From Bubalus kerabau (Eukaryota > Chordata > Mammalia > Artiodactyla > Bovidae): DNA of 64,000 nucleotides. The stretch lies in the NCBI RefSeq assembly GCF_029407905.1, contig NC_073643.1, positions 43,078,501 to 43,142,500 on the forward strand, given 5' to 3'. Below are positions 46,202-56,787 of this stretch, piece after piece (position 1 is the stretch's first letter; each line of letters begins with the position of its first letter). Below the pieces are notes generated by a model that made no database searches, was not told the DNA's origin, and saw only the letters and a list, made by a program, of their open reading frames with translations. Made by a program: the position numbers and the translations under genes.

Positions 46202-46329
46202 AGGGACCCTAAAATGTACCTCAAAGTCAGTGGGACTACCTTCTGGAGTTTCTTACCAGTGAATGCTACAACCTAAGTATCAAGTAGAAATCTAGGGATG
46301 ACCATTGATTCCTCCTGTTTTCTTAATCT

Positions 46330-47200
46330 TCCCCAAACCAATTGATCAACAGATTCTTTAGATTTTACTTCATCATATTTCTTAAATCTATCCATTTCTG
46401 CTCATTACCACTGCCACCACTTAGTCAAAGCTACCAGCTTCTTTTATCTGAACCACTGGGTGGCCTATTCATTGATCATTGGAATATGATCCCTGCCATG
46501 CTTCTATATTACTTATGCCCCCTGAGATTTGACTGCATATGAAAATGTACCATTGCCAACTTCTTTCTCCCTCCCTCTCAATCTCTCACGCTCTAATCTT
46601 CCCATTGTTTCCCACTGCAACCCATGCACCTTAACTTCATCTGACTCGCACTTACTTTTCTCTTATCACTTTTCTCTTTTCTCTTTATCTTATCACACTT
46701 TTCTCTTTTCACACTTCCCCACTCATCACTGTTTCCCTCACTGACTTGTTCCAGCCACACAGTTCATCAGCTCCTTGAACACTGCATGGCACTTCCTCCC
46801 CTAGGCCTTTGCATATACTATTTTCCCCTCTGCAGTGCTCTACTTTTATTCTGTCACCTTTCTTCCATCTAATTAATGCTGACTCACCCTTTACTTCTCA
46901 TCTTAGGCCTCATTTCTTCAGACCTGACTCCCAGCCTAAGTCTACCTTCTTAGTCATAGGCTCTCATTGAACTGTTATTCCTTTCCCTAAAGAAAGAAGT
47001 TAATTTGTGATTATACATTCATACCATCAATGAATGTCTGCTCTTTCATTAGACTGGGACTCTGTGAGGTCAGAGGTCTTGTCTGTTTTACTCACCACTG
47101 TGTCCCAGTGCCAAGTACATGAAGAGGTGCATGTGAATATCTCTTGAAGCAATAATGAATGGAGAGATGGATGGATGGTTGAATGAATGAATGGACAAAT
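46330..47200 (+). repeat. L2 LINE 3' region, long
   Basis: Plus-order L2 blocks: 'ccactgccaccacttagtc' (46410), 'cctaggcctttgcatatac' (46801), 'actgggactctgtgaggtcag' (47055), 'ctcaccactgtgtcccagtgccaag' and a terminal (GAAT)n-like end at 47180-47200. A CTTTT/TCTCTT low-complexity expansion sits inside at 46650-46715. The frame is destroyed. Confidence 0.7.
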
Positions 47201-47507
47201 AACTCAGAGTACTTCCTGCAAGATTTTTCACCTCTCTCAATGCCTTGCCATGTATTTTATGCATTGAGATGAGAAATGGTATCCCAAATATTTAGGAATA
47301 TGGGTTCCAAGTCAGAATACTTCATTAGAATCTTTTACTTGTATGTTACTTGCACTGTCTCCCTAGACCTCATTTTTTCTGTAAGATAAAGGCAGTACTA
47401 TCTTATAGATTCAGTGGTTCAAGGGATTAAATGAAATAGTCTGTGCTTAGTTCTTGGCATACTGATTATTTATAGTAAGAAGTCATTAAATAGTGTCTAT
47501 GACAATG
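47201..47507. other. Unique sequence, possible MIR-like end
   Basis: Around 47370-47480 there is faint MIR similarity ('tgtaagataaaggcagtac', 'gattcagtggttcaagggattaaatg'). Nothing else is recognised. Confidence 0.35.
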
Positions 47508-48002
47508 ATTAGACAGTGTATTAAAAAGCAGAGACATCACTTTGCCAACAAAGATCTGGAAAATCAAAGCTATGATTTTTCCAGTAGTCATGTAAAGATG
47601 TGAAAGTTGGACCATAAAGAAGGCTGAGCACTAAAGATTTGATGCTTTCGACTTATGCTGATGAAGAAGACTCTTGAGAGAAAGGAGATCAAAGCAGTCA
47701 ATCCTAAAGGAAATCAACCCTGAATATTCATCAGAAGGACTGTTGCCAAAGCTGAAGCTTCAGTACTTTGGCCTCTCTGATGAGAAGAACCAACTCATTA
47801 GAAAAGACCCTGATGCTGACAAAGATTGAGGGCAGGAGGAGAAGGGTGTGACAGAGGATGAGATGGTTAGATAGCATTACCAATTCAATGGACATAAATT
47901 TGAATGAACTCTGGAAGATAATGGAGGACAGAGGAGCCTAGTGTGCTATTGTCCATGGAATCACAAAGAGTAAGACACAACTTAGTGACTGAACAACAGC
48001 AG
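47508..48002 (+). mobile_element. BovB LINE 3' fragment, about 495 bp
   Basis: A plus-strand copy from 'agacagtgtattaaaaagcag' through 'aagactcttgagag' and 'gatgagatggttagatagc' to 'gtgactgaac' and a short CAACAGCAG end. It is clearly older than the other BovB copies: it has many substitutions, no CpG and no retained open frame of length. Confidence 0.85.
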
Positions 48003-49294
48003 TGATAAGGATTGAGAGGCGTCAGAGAAGTGGGGGAGGAATTCCGTAGCTTTGGTGGTGGTGATGTTCTCTATCAGCTCTCCATGCACAGAGCAGAGCA
48101 TGGACCCATCCTCACTGAATGCATTATTGTAACTACACGTGACATGCACCATGTACTGTATTCTTGGTGCTTCATCTGCCTGCCTCCTGCCACAGGAGAG
48201 GACCCTGGAGGTCATTCACAAATCTGAGTCTCCCGCAGTTACCTCACTTTGTCTAAGATAGGTTAGTCTGATTATTTAAATGATAGTCAACACACTGGTA
48301 CTGATCTTCAGTGCACATACCAAAGCCACACACGATTAGAATGACACCAGATGGAAGGTAGAGGTTGCTATTTTGAGTCTTGAGGTTGAAGACTGAGCCT
48401 GACTTGACTTTACACTGGAGGAGCAAGTTGGGATTCTCAGGAGATTCTGACTTGTTCTTCTCAACTGTACGAGCAAGAGTAAGGAAACAGAAGAAAAGAG
48501 GAGAGGGTCATAGAAAGTTAACACTGGAAAGGACTTAGAGATGTTTGATTCAGGAGAGCAAACATAAACCAGGCACCTGCTCCTCTCCATTTGACACCCG
48601 TGGTAGACGTCCTCATTCCTCACAGCTGATTTTTCCTCTCAAGTTCAGACTTCTTGATATAACCCTCTAGGTAGCACCAGTTCATGCTACGTGGTTGACA
48701 CTTGGCTTCAAAACCTCTCTGCTACTCCCGATCTTGTTTATCTCTCTTTATTTATATATGAGATACATAGTTACATTAGTTGACTATATTTTTTCTTCTT
48801 CAGTAGAAAATCAGTCTATAAGAGGAGAGCTTTCTTCATAAGAGAAATCACCCACCTTTCCCCCACAGCCTAAACTATGTCCATCAGTTCTCACTGTGAA
48901 GTGATCACCTTGGTGATTCTTTCAGTTCTTTGAAAGGGATCATGTGTTTTATTTGCAAGATCTAGTTATAGAATTAGTGTATGTGCTGTTTCTTACTGTG
49001 AGCCAGTACCTTGCTGTATTAGACATGTATGAAGCTCTGGTGCAAGGGACTACCATACAAGAGATGGTGCTACGGTCAAAAACTGTGCCAAGTCTTGCAA
49101 TTTTGTTATGATTTTTAAATACTTACTCCTTTTTAGTACTTCCTTGTAATAAATACATGTCTCAGATATAGAAGGGCTTTATTTTGAAGGTAGTTTGGTA
49201 AATGTAGGTCATATAGCTACCTATGCTGCTGTCTTGAGAACTTATGATGGCATATAATGTAGTTAGAGTCAATGGGAAAATTATATACATGCAT
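48003..49294. other. Unique sequence
   Basis: About 1.3 kb without a recognised repeat or gene. Short frames on both strands near 48000-48230 are not family-like. Confidence 0.4.
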
Positions 49295-50585
49295 ACAAAG
49301 AAAGGCAATGCCAAAGAATGCTCAAACTACCACACAATTGCACTCATCTCACACGCTAGTAAAGTAATGCTCAAAATTCTTCAAGCCAGGCTTCAGCAAT
49401 ACATGAACCGTGAACTTCCTGATGTTCAAGCTGGTTTTAGAAAAGGCATAGGAACCAGAGATCAAATTGCCAACATCCACTGGATCATTGAAAAAGCAAT
49501 GCTTTACTGACTATGCCAAAACCTTTGAATGTGTGGATCACAATAAACTGTGGAAAATTCTGAAAGAGATGGGAATACCAGACCACCTGATCTGCCTCTT
49601 GAGAAATTTGTATGCAGGTCAGGAAGCAACAGTTAGAACTGGACATGGAACAACAGACTGGTTCCAAATAGGAAAAGGAGTACGTCAAGGCTGTATATTG
49701 TCACCCGGCTTATTTAACTTATATGCAGAGTACATCATGAGAAATGCTGGGCTGCAAGAAGCACAAGCTGGAATCAAGATTGCTGGGAGAAATATCAATA
49801 ACCTCAGATATGCAGATAACACCACCCTTATGGAAGAAAGTGAAGAGGAACTAAAAAGCCTCTTGATGAAAGTGAAAAAGGAGAGCAAAAAAAAGTTGGC
49901 TTAAAACTCAACATCTAGAAAACGAAGATCATGGCATCCGGTCCCATCACTTCATGGCAAATAGATGGGGGAACAATGGAAACAGCGAGAGACTTTATTT
50001 TCTTGGCTCCAGAATCACTGCAGATGGTGACTACAGCCATGAAATTAAAAGTCATTTGCTCCTTGAAAGAAAAGTTAAGCCCAACCTAGACAGCATATTA
50101 AAAGGCAGAGATGTTACTTTGCTGATAAAGTTCTGTCCAGTCCAAGTTATGGTTTTTCCAGTATTCATGAATGGATGTGAGAGTTGGACTATCAAGAAAG
50201 ACGAGCACCAAAAAATTGATGCTTTTGAACTGTGGTGTTGGAGAAGACTCTTGCGAGTCCCTTGGACTGCAAGGAGATCCAACCAGTCCATCCTAAAGGA
50301 AATCAGTCCTGAACATTCATTGGAAGGATTGATGCTGAAGCTGAAACTCAAGTAATTTGGCCACCTGATGTGAAGAACTGACTCATGTGAAAAGACCCTG
50401 ATGCTGGGAAACATTGAAGGCAGGAGGAGAAGGGGATTACAGAGGATGAGATGGTTGGATGGCATCACTGACTCAATGGACCTGAGTTTGAGTAAGCTCT
50501 GGGAGTTGGTGATGGACAAGGAAGCCTGGCATGCTGCAGTCCATGGGGTCTCAAAGAGTTGGACATGACTGAGTAACTGAACTGA
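49295..50585 (+). pseudogene. 5'-truncated BovB LINE with broken reverse transcriptase
   Basis: The plus-strand copy starts inside the polymerase region and runs to the GAACTGAAC tail at about 50585. Recognisable RT blocks are GFRKGIGTRDQIANI (about 49430-49475), FECVDHNKLW (about 49524-49553), GVRQGCILSP (about 49678-49707) and YADNTTL (49809-49829). Two catalytic aspartates are replaced: FD to FE at 49527-49529 and YADD to YADN at 49818-49820. About 26 bases are missing at 49498-49505 relative to my memory of the family, which shifts the frame and brings in a stop. A further stop lies near 49900, and the rest is in another frame up to the CCHC-less C-terminal part and 3' UTR. The element cannot encode an active enzyme. 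The endonuclease region is absent. Confidence 0.9.
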
Positions 50586-50997
50586 ACCTGCATTTAATTT
50601 TAGTTTAACTTAAATCTCATTAACATGATATAGGAAACTTCCAAAAGGAAGTTGTGAAACATCTCCACTTCGATGCCATGCTGGCATTGAGCTCACATTC
50701 AATGTGAACATGTTCACCGTCAATGCATTTAGTGTAAGTTTCATTGTATGTACCTGGAATATGCCAAACCCTCTCCTTTCTAGGCATTTGCATAGGCTGT
50801 TCCTATGCCTGGCATGTCCTTTACTCCTGTCTCCCTTTGAATCTCAGATCACACCATCTTTCAGAATAAGCGAGTCCCCTCATGCCCTTTACACTTATCA
50901 CAGTTGTCCTTAGAGGACACATGAGCGTGTGAGTGTGCATGTGTGTGTGTCCCTAGATAGTTTGATGCCAGAGGCAAAGGACCATGATTTCTCCTTG
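50586..50997. other. Spacer between tail-to-tail BovB copies, with an L2-like part
   Basis: At about 50765-50900, 'tttctaggcatttgcataggc', 'gttcctatgcctggcatg' and 'cccttacacttatcac' (approximate) look like plus-strand L2. A TG-rich patch lies at 50930-50952. Confidence 0.5.
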
Positions 50998-51582
50998 TCA
51001 GTTCAATCAGTTCAGTCACTCAGTCATGTCTAACTCTTTGCCACCTCATGGACTGTAGCATGCCAGGCTTCCCTGTCTGCCATGAACTCCTGAAGCTTGC
51101 TCAAAGTCATGTCATTGAATCAGTGATGCCATCCAACTATTGCATCCTCTCGTCCCCTTCCTTGCCTGCCTTCAATGTTTCCCAGCATCAGGGTCTTTTC
51201 AAATGAGTCAGTTCTTCACATCAGGTGGCCAAAGTATTGGAGTTTCAGCTTCAACATCAGTCCTTTCAATGAACATTCAGGACTGATTTCCTTTAGGATG
51301 GATGGGCTGGTTGGATCTCCTTGAAGTCCAAGGGACTCTCAAGAGTCTTCTCCAACACCACAGTTCAAAAGCATCAATTCTTCAGTGCTCAACTTTCTTT
51401 ATGATCTGACTCTCACATCCATACATGACTACTGGAAAAACCATAGCTTTGACTAGATGGATCTTTGTTGGCAAAGTAATGTCTCTGCTTTTCAATATGC
51501 TATCTAGGTTGGTCATAGCTTTTCTTCCAAGGAGCAAGCATCTTTTAATTTCATGGCCTCGGTCACCATCTGCAGTGATTTT
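50998..51582 (-). mobile_element. BovB LINE 3' fragment, about 585 bp
   Basis: A minus-strand copy with a GAACT-type tail at the left and a break in 'catctgcagtgatttt', exactly where the next BovB copy begins with its own tail. Frames such as the minus-strand one at 51382-51633 run across the junction and are LINE remnants. Confidence 0.9.
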
Positions 51583-52814
51583 CAGATCAGATGAGATCAG
51601 TCGCTCAGTCATGTCCGACTCTTTGCGACCCAATGAATTGCAGCACGCCAGGCCTCCCTGTCCATCACCAACTTCCGGAGTTCACTGAGACTCACGTCCA
51701 TCGAGTCAGTGATGCCATCCAGCCATCTCATCCTCTGTCGTCCCCTTCTCCTCTTGCCCTCAATCCCTCCCAGCATCAGAGTCTTTTCCAATGAGTCAAC
51801 TCTTCGCATGAGGTGGCCAAAGTACTGGAGTTTCAGCTTTAGCATCTCCTTCCAAAGAAATCCCAGGGCTGATCTCCTTCAGAATGGACTGGTTGGATCT
51901 CCTTGCAGTCCAAGGGACTCTCAAGAGTCTTCTCCAACACCACAGTTCAAGAGCATCAATTCTTTAGCGCTCAGCCTTCTTCACAGTCTAACTCTCACAT
52001 CCATACATGACCACAGGAAAAACCATAGCCTTGACTAGATGAACCTTTGTTGGCAAGGTAATTTCTCTGCTTTTGAATATGCCATCTAGGTTGGTCATAA
52101 CTTTCCTTCCAAGGAGTAAGTGTCTTTTAATTTCATGGCTGCAGTCACCATCTGTAGTGATTTTGGAGCCCAGAAAAATAAAGACTGTCACTGTTTCCAT
52201 TGTTTCCCCATCTATTTGCCATGAAGTGATGGAACTGGATGCCATGATCTTAGTTTTTGAATGCTGAGTTTTAAGTCAGCTTTTTTTCATTCTCCTCTTT
52301 CACTTTCATCAAGAGGCTCTTTAGTTCCTCTTCGCTTTCTGCCATAAGGGTGGTATCATCTGCATTTCTGAGGTTATTGATATTCCTCCCGGCAATCATG
52401 ATTCCAGCTTGTGCTTCATCCAGCCGATCATTTCATATGATGTACTCTGCATATAAGTTAAATAAGCAGGGTGACAGTATACTGCCTTGACGTACTCCTT
52501 TCCCAATTTGGAACCAGTCTGTTGTTCCATGTCCAGTTCTAACAATTGCTTTCCGACCTACATACAGGTTTCTCAGGAGGCAGGTCAGGTGCTCTGGTAT
52601 TGCCATCTCTTTAAGAATTTTCCACTGTTTGTTGTGATCCACATAGTCAAAGGCTTTAGCATATTCAATAAAACAGAAGGAGATGTTTTTCTGGAATTCT
52701 CTTGCTCTTTCTATGATCTAATTGATGTTGACAATTTGATTTCTAGTTCCTCTGCCTTTTCTGAATCCAGCTTGAGCATCTGGAAGTTCTCGATTCATGT
52801 ACTGTTGAAGCCTA
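51583..52814 (-). pseudogene. 5'-truncated BovB LINE with RT remnant, GATCA tail
   Basis: A minus-strand copy of about 1.23 kb. It starts with an (ATCAG)n-type tail (51583-51600) and continues through 3' UTR, C-terminal region and RT. On the minus strand the polymerase motifs are partly better kept than in the plus copy: the FDYVDH-type block (near 52626-52660) keeps its Asp. The ADD of motif C is present at 52355-52363, although the Tyr codon before it is changed. GVRQGSILSP is readable near 52475-52505. Several frame breaks and stops remain, for example in 'ctatgatctaattgatg'. It ends at a hairpin at 52797-52828. Confidence 0.9.
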
Positions 52815-52828
52815 CTTCAACAGTACAT
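52797..52828. repeat. Perfect 14-bp inverted repeat at a BovB 5' truncation
   Basis: ATGTACTGTTGAAG (52797-52810), a 4-base loop CCTA, then CTTCAACAGTACAT (52815-52828). The left arm and loop are BovB sequence. The right arm lies beyond where BovB similarity ends, so it looks like a copied fold-back at the truncation junction. Confidence 0.9.
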
Positions 52829-54490
52829 ACTCATTCCTTGTACATCTGGAGTAAGCCAAAGCATAATGCTTTTCTCAAATGATTTTTGTTGAATTGGATC
52901 ATTTGTAAATTATGAAAGCCCTAGGTCTGCATTCTGAAAGCCCTAAGTCTTTCAGAGGATTCATTCAGGTGAGCTGAAGGAATTAGAATGAATGTGAGCT
53001 ATATTTTAACAAGGAAGCACAAACACACATCTGGAAAAGCAAAACGCAGCAACAGCAACAACTAAATCCTCTAAAAATGCTAGGTTCCCTCCCTGGATTA
53101 CTGAGACTATCACCAGTTGTTGGAGTACCCACAAAGGCTGCTGATTTGCTTCTAGCATTTGGTTTCCTCCTTATTTCTCTCTTCTCCATTCTTCACTTAA
53201 CTGCTGTGCTCTTGCTCAGGCCATTTCCTAAGTTGAGCATTAAGACCAGAATACAGCCCCCTTACAGAGACTTGCCCCTTGGGCACAAAGAGGGCAAAAG
53301 AACAGACAACACTTCTGCAGCTTGGCCGTAAGAGCTGAAGCAGAACATTCATTTCACACACTCACTGGGCTCTTACTACAGGTGCTGGGATCTCTCACCA
53401 TGAAGGTGCCTCAGCAAATGGGCAAACACTCAGAGACCAGCATGCCACTGGTTGGCACATGAGTTGACTCGGGAGCTCTCTGTGTTCTCTGATGCACAGA
53501 ACAGCAAAGGAATTGCAGAGGCTACAGAGGTTCCAGTGGTGGTTTGGGGACTCATTTGGTCTCTGTCTGCATGATGTTGAGGGGAGGCTGAGCATGGCTC
53601 TGGCCCCGCCATCCTCATGTGAGTTACCTGCTGCAGTTCACACCCTTCCCTTTTATATGTGAAGATTCCTTCAGTATGAGTTTTTGGGGAAAAGAAGGGA
53701 AGTGTACCTTGCTAAAAAATATATTTGCTAAGCCAGATTGTGTCATCCATGTGGTGATGCAGAATATGGGGCTGGCCCACCTGATGGGGACAGGTTGCAG
53801 AGGGCCTCGTGAGTCATGCTAAAGAATTCGACCTGACCCTGCAGCCTGGGGAGCCCTTGAGGCTGTGAGGAAAGAACAGGACTGAGTGTGGCTCAGAATT
53901 GTGTGCCGTTAACATTTGTGAAATCAGTCAACTCAAACTGCTGGGCAGGCACCTTCATCCTGAGAAATGTATGCACAGGGAGACATTCACACAGAGAAAG
54001 AGACGCATGCACAAACACAGAGAGATGCAGATAAAGACACACAGGTGTGCACACATAGAGACAGACACAGGACAGACATCAGGATGGGAGCCCTGAAGGA
54101 CAGACGGAGAAGGACAAGGGGAAACAGAGACACACACTTGAAAAACAGAAATGGCGACGAAGAGCCAGATGCAGTGATGATGAATAGAGGCAAACAATAG
54201 GGAGAAAGGAAGTGAACCTCTGATGTCAGTCATGGAACACATGCTCCAAGGTGGCCACCGTCGCCCTCACTGGCTGCGGTCCCGGTCCCACACACCTCAC
54301 TCGTGAGCATCTTGCTGTGGGCGTGTGATCCTGGTGGTTAAGGGTGTTTTCTTGGCTTCCTCTTGCCCCCTCAACCCAAACCAGGACTCTAACTGGTGCT
54401 CAATTATAGAAGCAGTGTTTGGTTCCAATGAGAGAAAAATGGGGATTTTCAGACTTGTTGAGGGGAAATCCGTTCATGGAATGCACGTTG
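52829..54490. other. Mostly unique sequence
   Basis: A 14-15-base motif (GAAAGCCCTARGTCT) is repeated at about 52913 and 52936. A decayed minus-strand L2 piece is likely at 53750-53890 ('gtcatgctaaagaattcgacc', 'ggagcccttgaggctg'). A purine/CA-rich low-complexity stretch occupies about 53965-54150. No gene is visible. Confidence 0.4.
53965..54150. repeat. CA/GA-rich low-complexity stretch
   Basis: The sequence is dominated by 'cacagagag', 'gacaca' and 'agacagac' units with few T. Open frames on both strands (Arg/His-rich or Cys/Val/Ser-rich) are composition artefacts. Confidence 0.75.
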
Positions 54491-54741
54491 ATTTAAGGGA
54501 TCTTTGGGCTTCCCTGATAGCTCAGTTGGTAAAGAATCTGTCTGCAGTGCAGTGCAGGGATCCAGGTTCAATTCTTGAGTTGGGAAGATCCCCTGGAGAA
54601 GGAAATGGTGAACCACTCCAATATCCTTGCCTGGAAAATCCCATGGACAGAGGAACCTGGTGGGCTGCAGTCCATGGCATCACAAGGAGTCGGGCATGAC
54701 TGAGTAACTAACACTTTCAGTTTCACACTTAAGGGATATTT
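54491..54741 (+). repeat. Bov-tA SINE with 15-bp target duplication
   Basis: The plus-strand body is 54506-54726: 'tgatagctcagttggtaaag', 'agttgggaagatcccctgg', 'cttgcctggaaaatcccatg'. Flanks ATTTAAGGGATCTTT (54491-54505) and ACTTAAGGGATATTT (54727-54741) differ at two bases. Confidence 0.93.
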
Positions 54742-55339
54742 TCAGGGCAGCCTAACCATCCACACTTTTCACCTTGCTGCTACTTTCAGAACCTCATCTT
54801 ATACGAGTGAAGAGTAGCTTGAAATGATCACACATATTGGTGAGCATGACTGTGGTCTCTATGGGGTGAAACAAGAAACAGGACAGTCAAAAGGCCATGC
54901 CTCTATCTGGTCAGGAAAATCAGCACCTGGAGATGGCCTGTCACACTGGATGTGGCTGAAGGAATGGTCATGAGAAGGAAGATACTCCACGGAGCCTAGT
55001 ATTTTAGCTGACTGGCTGGCAGAGAGCAGGGATTGATCATTGTGACCCAAGGGTCTCTAACCTGGTGTGTCTGGAACACTGGCTTTGGTGATGAAATGAC
55101 AACTTAAGTGTTACGCCTGGCGAACTTAATGTGCAGTCTAGCTGTTCTTATAGAGATACTCAGCAGGTTGTTTCAGAAAGGGCTGTTACGGAGTTTTCAA
55201 CTGGGAAGGTAGAGCAGTTTGGATGATGAGAAAAAACCAAAGTGTGTCCATAGGTGTTTCCCATGTCTTTTATTTACTTTTTATTGTTATGCTTCTCATG
55301 CAATTTACTCGAGGCATTTTTATTAATGCATTTTCTGTG
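54742..55339. other. Unique sequence
   Basis: Nothing recognised. Confidence 0.35.
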
Positions 55340-55470
55340 CTTCAGTGCCCTCATCTCAGAAATAAGATAGTAAAGACTTTAGTACCTATTTTGTAGGGGT
55401 GTTATAGAAATTGAGTCAGAGCAAAACCTGAGTCCAAGTAAGTGCTCAGTAAACGTCATGTTAAGTACAT
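55340..55470 (+). repeat. MIR SINE 3' part
   Basis: 'cctcatctcagaaataagatag', 'ttttgtaggggtgttatag' and 'agtgctcagtaaacg' run in plus-strand MIR order. Confidence 0.7.
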
Positions 55471-55639
55471 CACTGAAGTCACGTATTAATTATCTACTGG
55501 ACATAAACATGCAATGAAAGACTCTTCAAGACACAAAGTGAGCACATGTCTCTTAGTTTTTAACGTATTGTATTTCTGATGCTTTAATTCTGGAACTTCA
55601 ATGACCCTGGAGGGACTGTTCATCCTGGGCAAGCCAGTT

Positions 55640-56060
55640 TCTAGAGACAGGGAAAGACTAGCCTGTGTATAAGCCTTTCATATTAACATCAACCAATCCA
55701 GCGCCCTTTCACCCCAACCACCTTTTTTTATGAGGCTCTCACATGGCTCTTACATCCTAGACCACCTGCTCTGGTCACCCTAGAACCAGGCACCAGGCAG
55801 CTCGGGGCAGCCCCTGCCCTATAGCCTGCTGAAATTATTCACACTAGCCAATCCTAAACCTGCTTATCCTGCCTTACCCCTATTCCCTTCCATGGAAACC
55901 AGAGAAAGGCTCTTACTCTTGGTTCCCCATCCCCCTGCCTCCTGACCAATCTGTTTTTCCCCATCTGGCTGCCATGACATGGCCTGTCTCCTGCCCTCCT
56001 TTGGAGTATAATGAACTGTCTTTTTTTTTCTCCATGTTTTATTATTTTGCTTCTCACCTA
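55640..56060 (+). mobile_element. Probable ERV LTR fragment
   Basis: A GC-richer, pyrimidine-rich stretch with 'ccaatcctaaacctgcttatcctgcc' (in pieces), 'ggaaaccagagaaaggctc' and a 'gagtataatgaactgtc' end resembles a ruminant ERV LTR in plus orientation. Its polyadenylation signal would be the degenerate 'gagaaaggc'. Edges are approximate and the family name is uncertain. Confidence 0.5.
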
Positions 56061-56072
56061 TATTTTATATTT

Positions 56073-56178
56073 TCTTTCATTTATTTTTAATTGGATGATG
56101 ATTGCTTTACAACGTTGTGTTGGTTTCTTCCGTACAACATCAATCAACTGGAAGTACACGTGTGTCCCCTCTGTCTTG
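56073..56178 (-). mobile_element. Ruminant L1 3' UTR fragment
   Basis: 'atttttaattggatgatgattgctttac', 'gttgtgttggtttcttccg' and 'acatcaatcaactggaagtac' are minus-strand L1 3' UTR blocks. Confidence 0.8.
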
Positions 56179-56289
56179 AATTGTCTTTTCAGTTCAATGG
56201 CAATCATCTTCTGATCTGTTGGTTCCACCACACTTAAATAATAATGAAGCCAATGTTAAAACACCATGAGGATAGTAGCTAAATGAAGG

Positions 56290-56787
56290 TGTCAGGCAAG
56301 TGTATTCTCCTCGGTTCTGTCTCGTCTCAACAAAAATTTGAAGTGACGGGCATTAGAGACCTCAGCGTGTCATAGCTCTCAGACAGACCATATTATAGCT
56401 CTCGGGTCTTAGACCGTATTATAGCTCTCAGGTCTCGAACAGATCGTGTTATAGCTCTTAGACAGATCAGTGCTACAGCTCCGTGTTACAGCTCAATTTT
56501 ATTTAGAAAATACAGGAAAATACATCCTTGAGGCATGAGGGCATGCCAACCCAAAGACGCGAAGAGAAGAGCGGGGAGCCCTGGCCCTTTGGCTCCTCTT
56601 TTGATATGTTTTCCTCCCCCTGGGCCTGCCCTATGTAAACTGGGCCAGCCAGGAGTGCTGTTTTTCCTACCTGATCCTCACTCCGGTCCTCGGACCTTCC
56701 TTTGTTCTATTTTCACGGGCTTTTCCCTTCCTTGTCTTTTAGCCACCACCATGCTGGACTCCTTTTTCCTATTCTAAGCACCTAACA
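56290..56787 (-). mobile_element. Probable solo ERV LTR with internal tandem repeats
   Basis: This 498-bp segment begins TGTCAGG and ends CTAACA, fitting the TG...CA rule. The flanks GAAGG (56285-56289) and GAGGG (56788-56792) could be a 5-base target duplication with one change. On the minus strand an AATAAA lies at about 56492-56500, followed by five or six units built around GAGCTATAA-type cores spaced 13-30 bases apart (56371-56493), then the U5-like end. No internal retroviral sequence lies on either side. Confidence 0.65.

Noticed and set aside
50052..50519. 155-codon minus-strand open frame
   Set aside because: It is antisense to the BovB 3' region at 49295-50585, and similar antisense frames occur on the other BovB copies.
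53955..54242. Cys/Ser/Val-rich minus-strand frame and Arg/His-rich plus-strand frame
   Set aside because: Both are produced by CA/GA low-complexity sequence.
54325..54699. 124-codon plus-strand open frame
   Set aside because: Its second half is the Bov-tA at 54506-54726.
56371..56493. Regularly spaced repeats considered as a CRISPR-like or satellite array
   Set aside because: The units are degenerate, unevenly spaced (13-30 bases) and lie inside a probable LTR in mammalian DNA.
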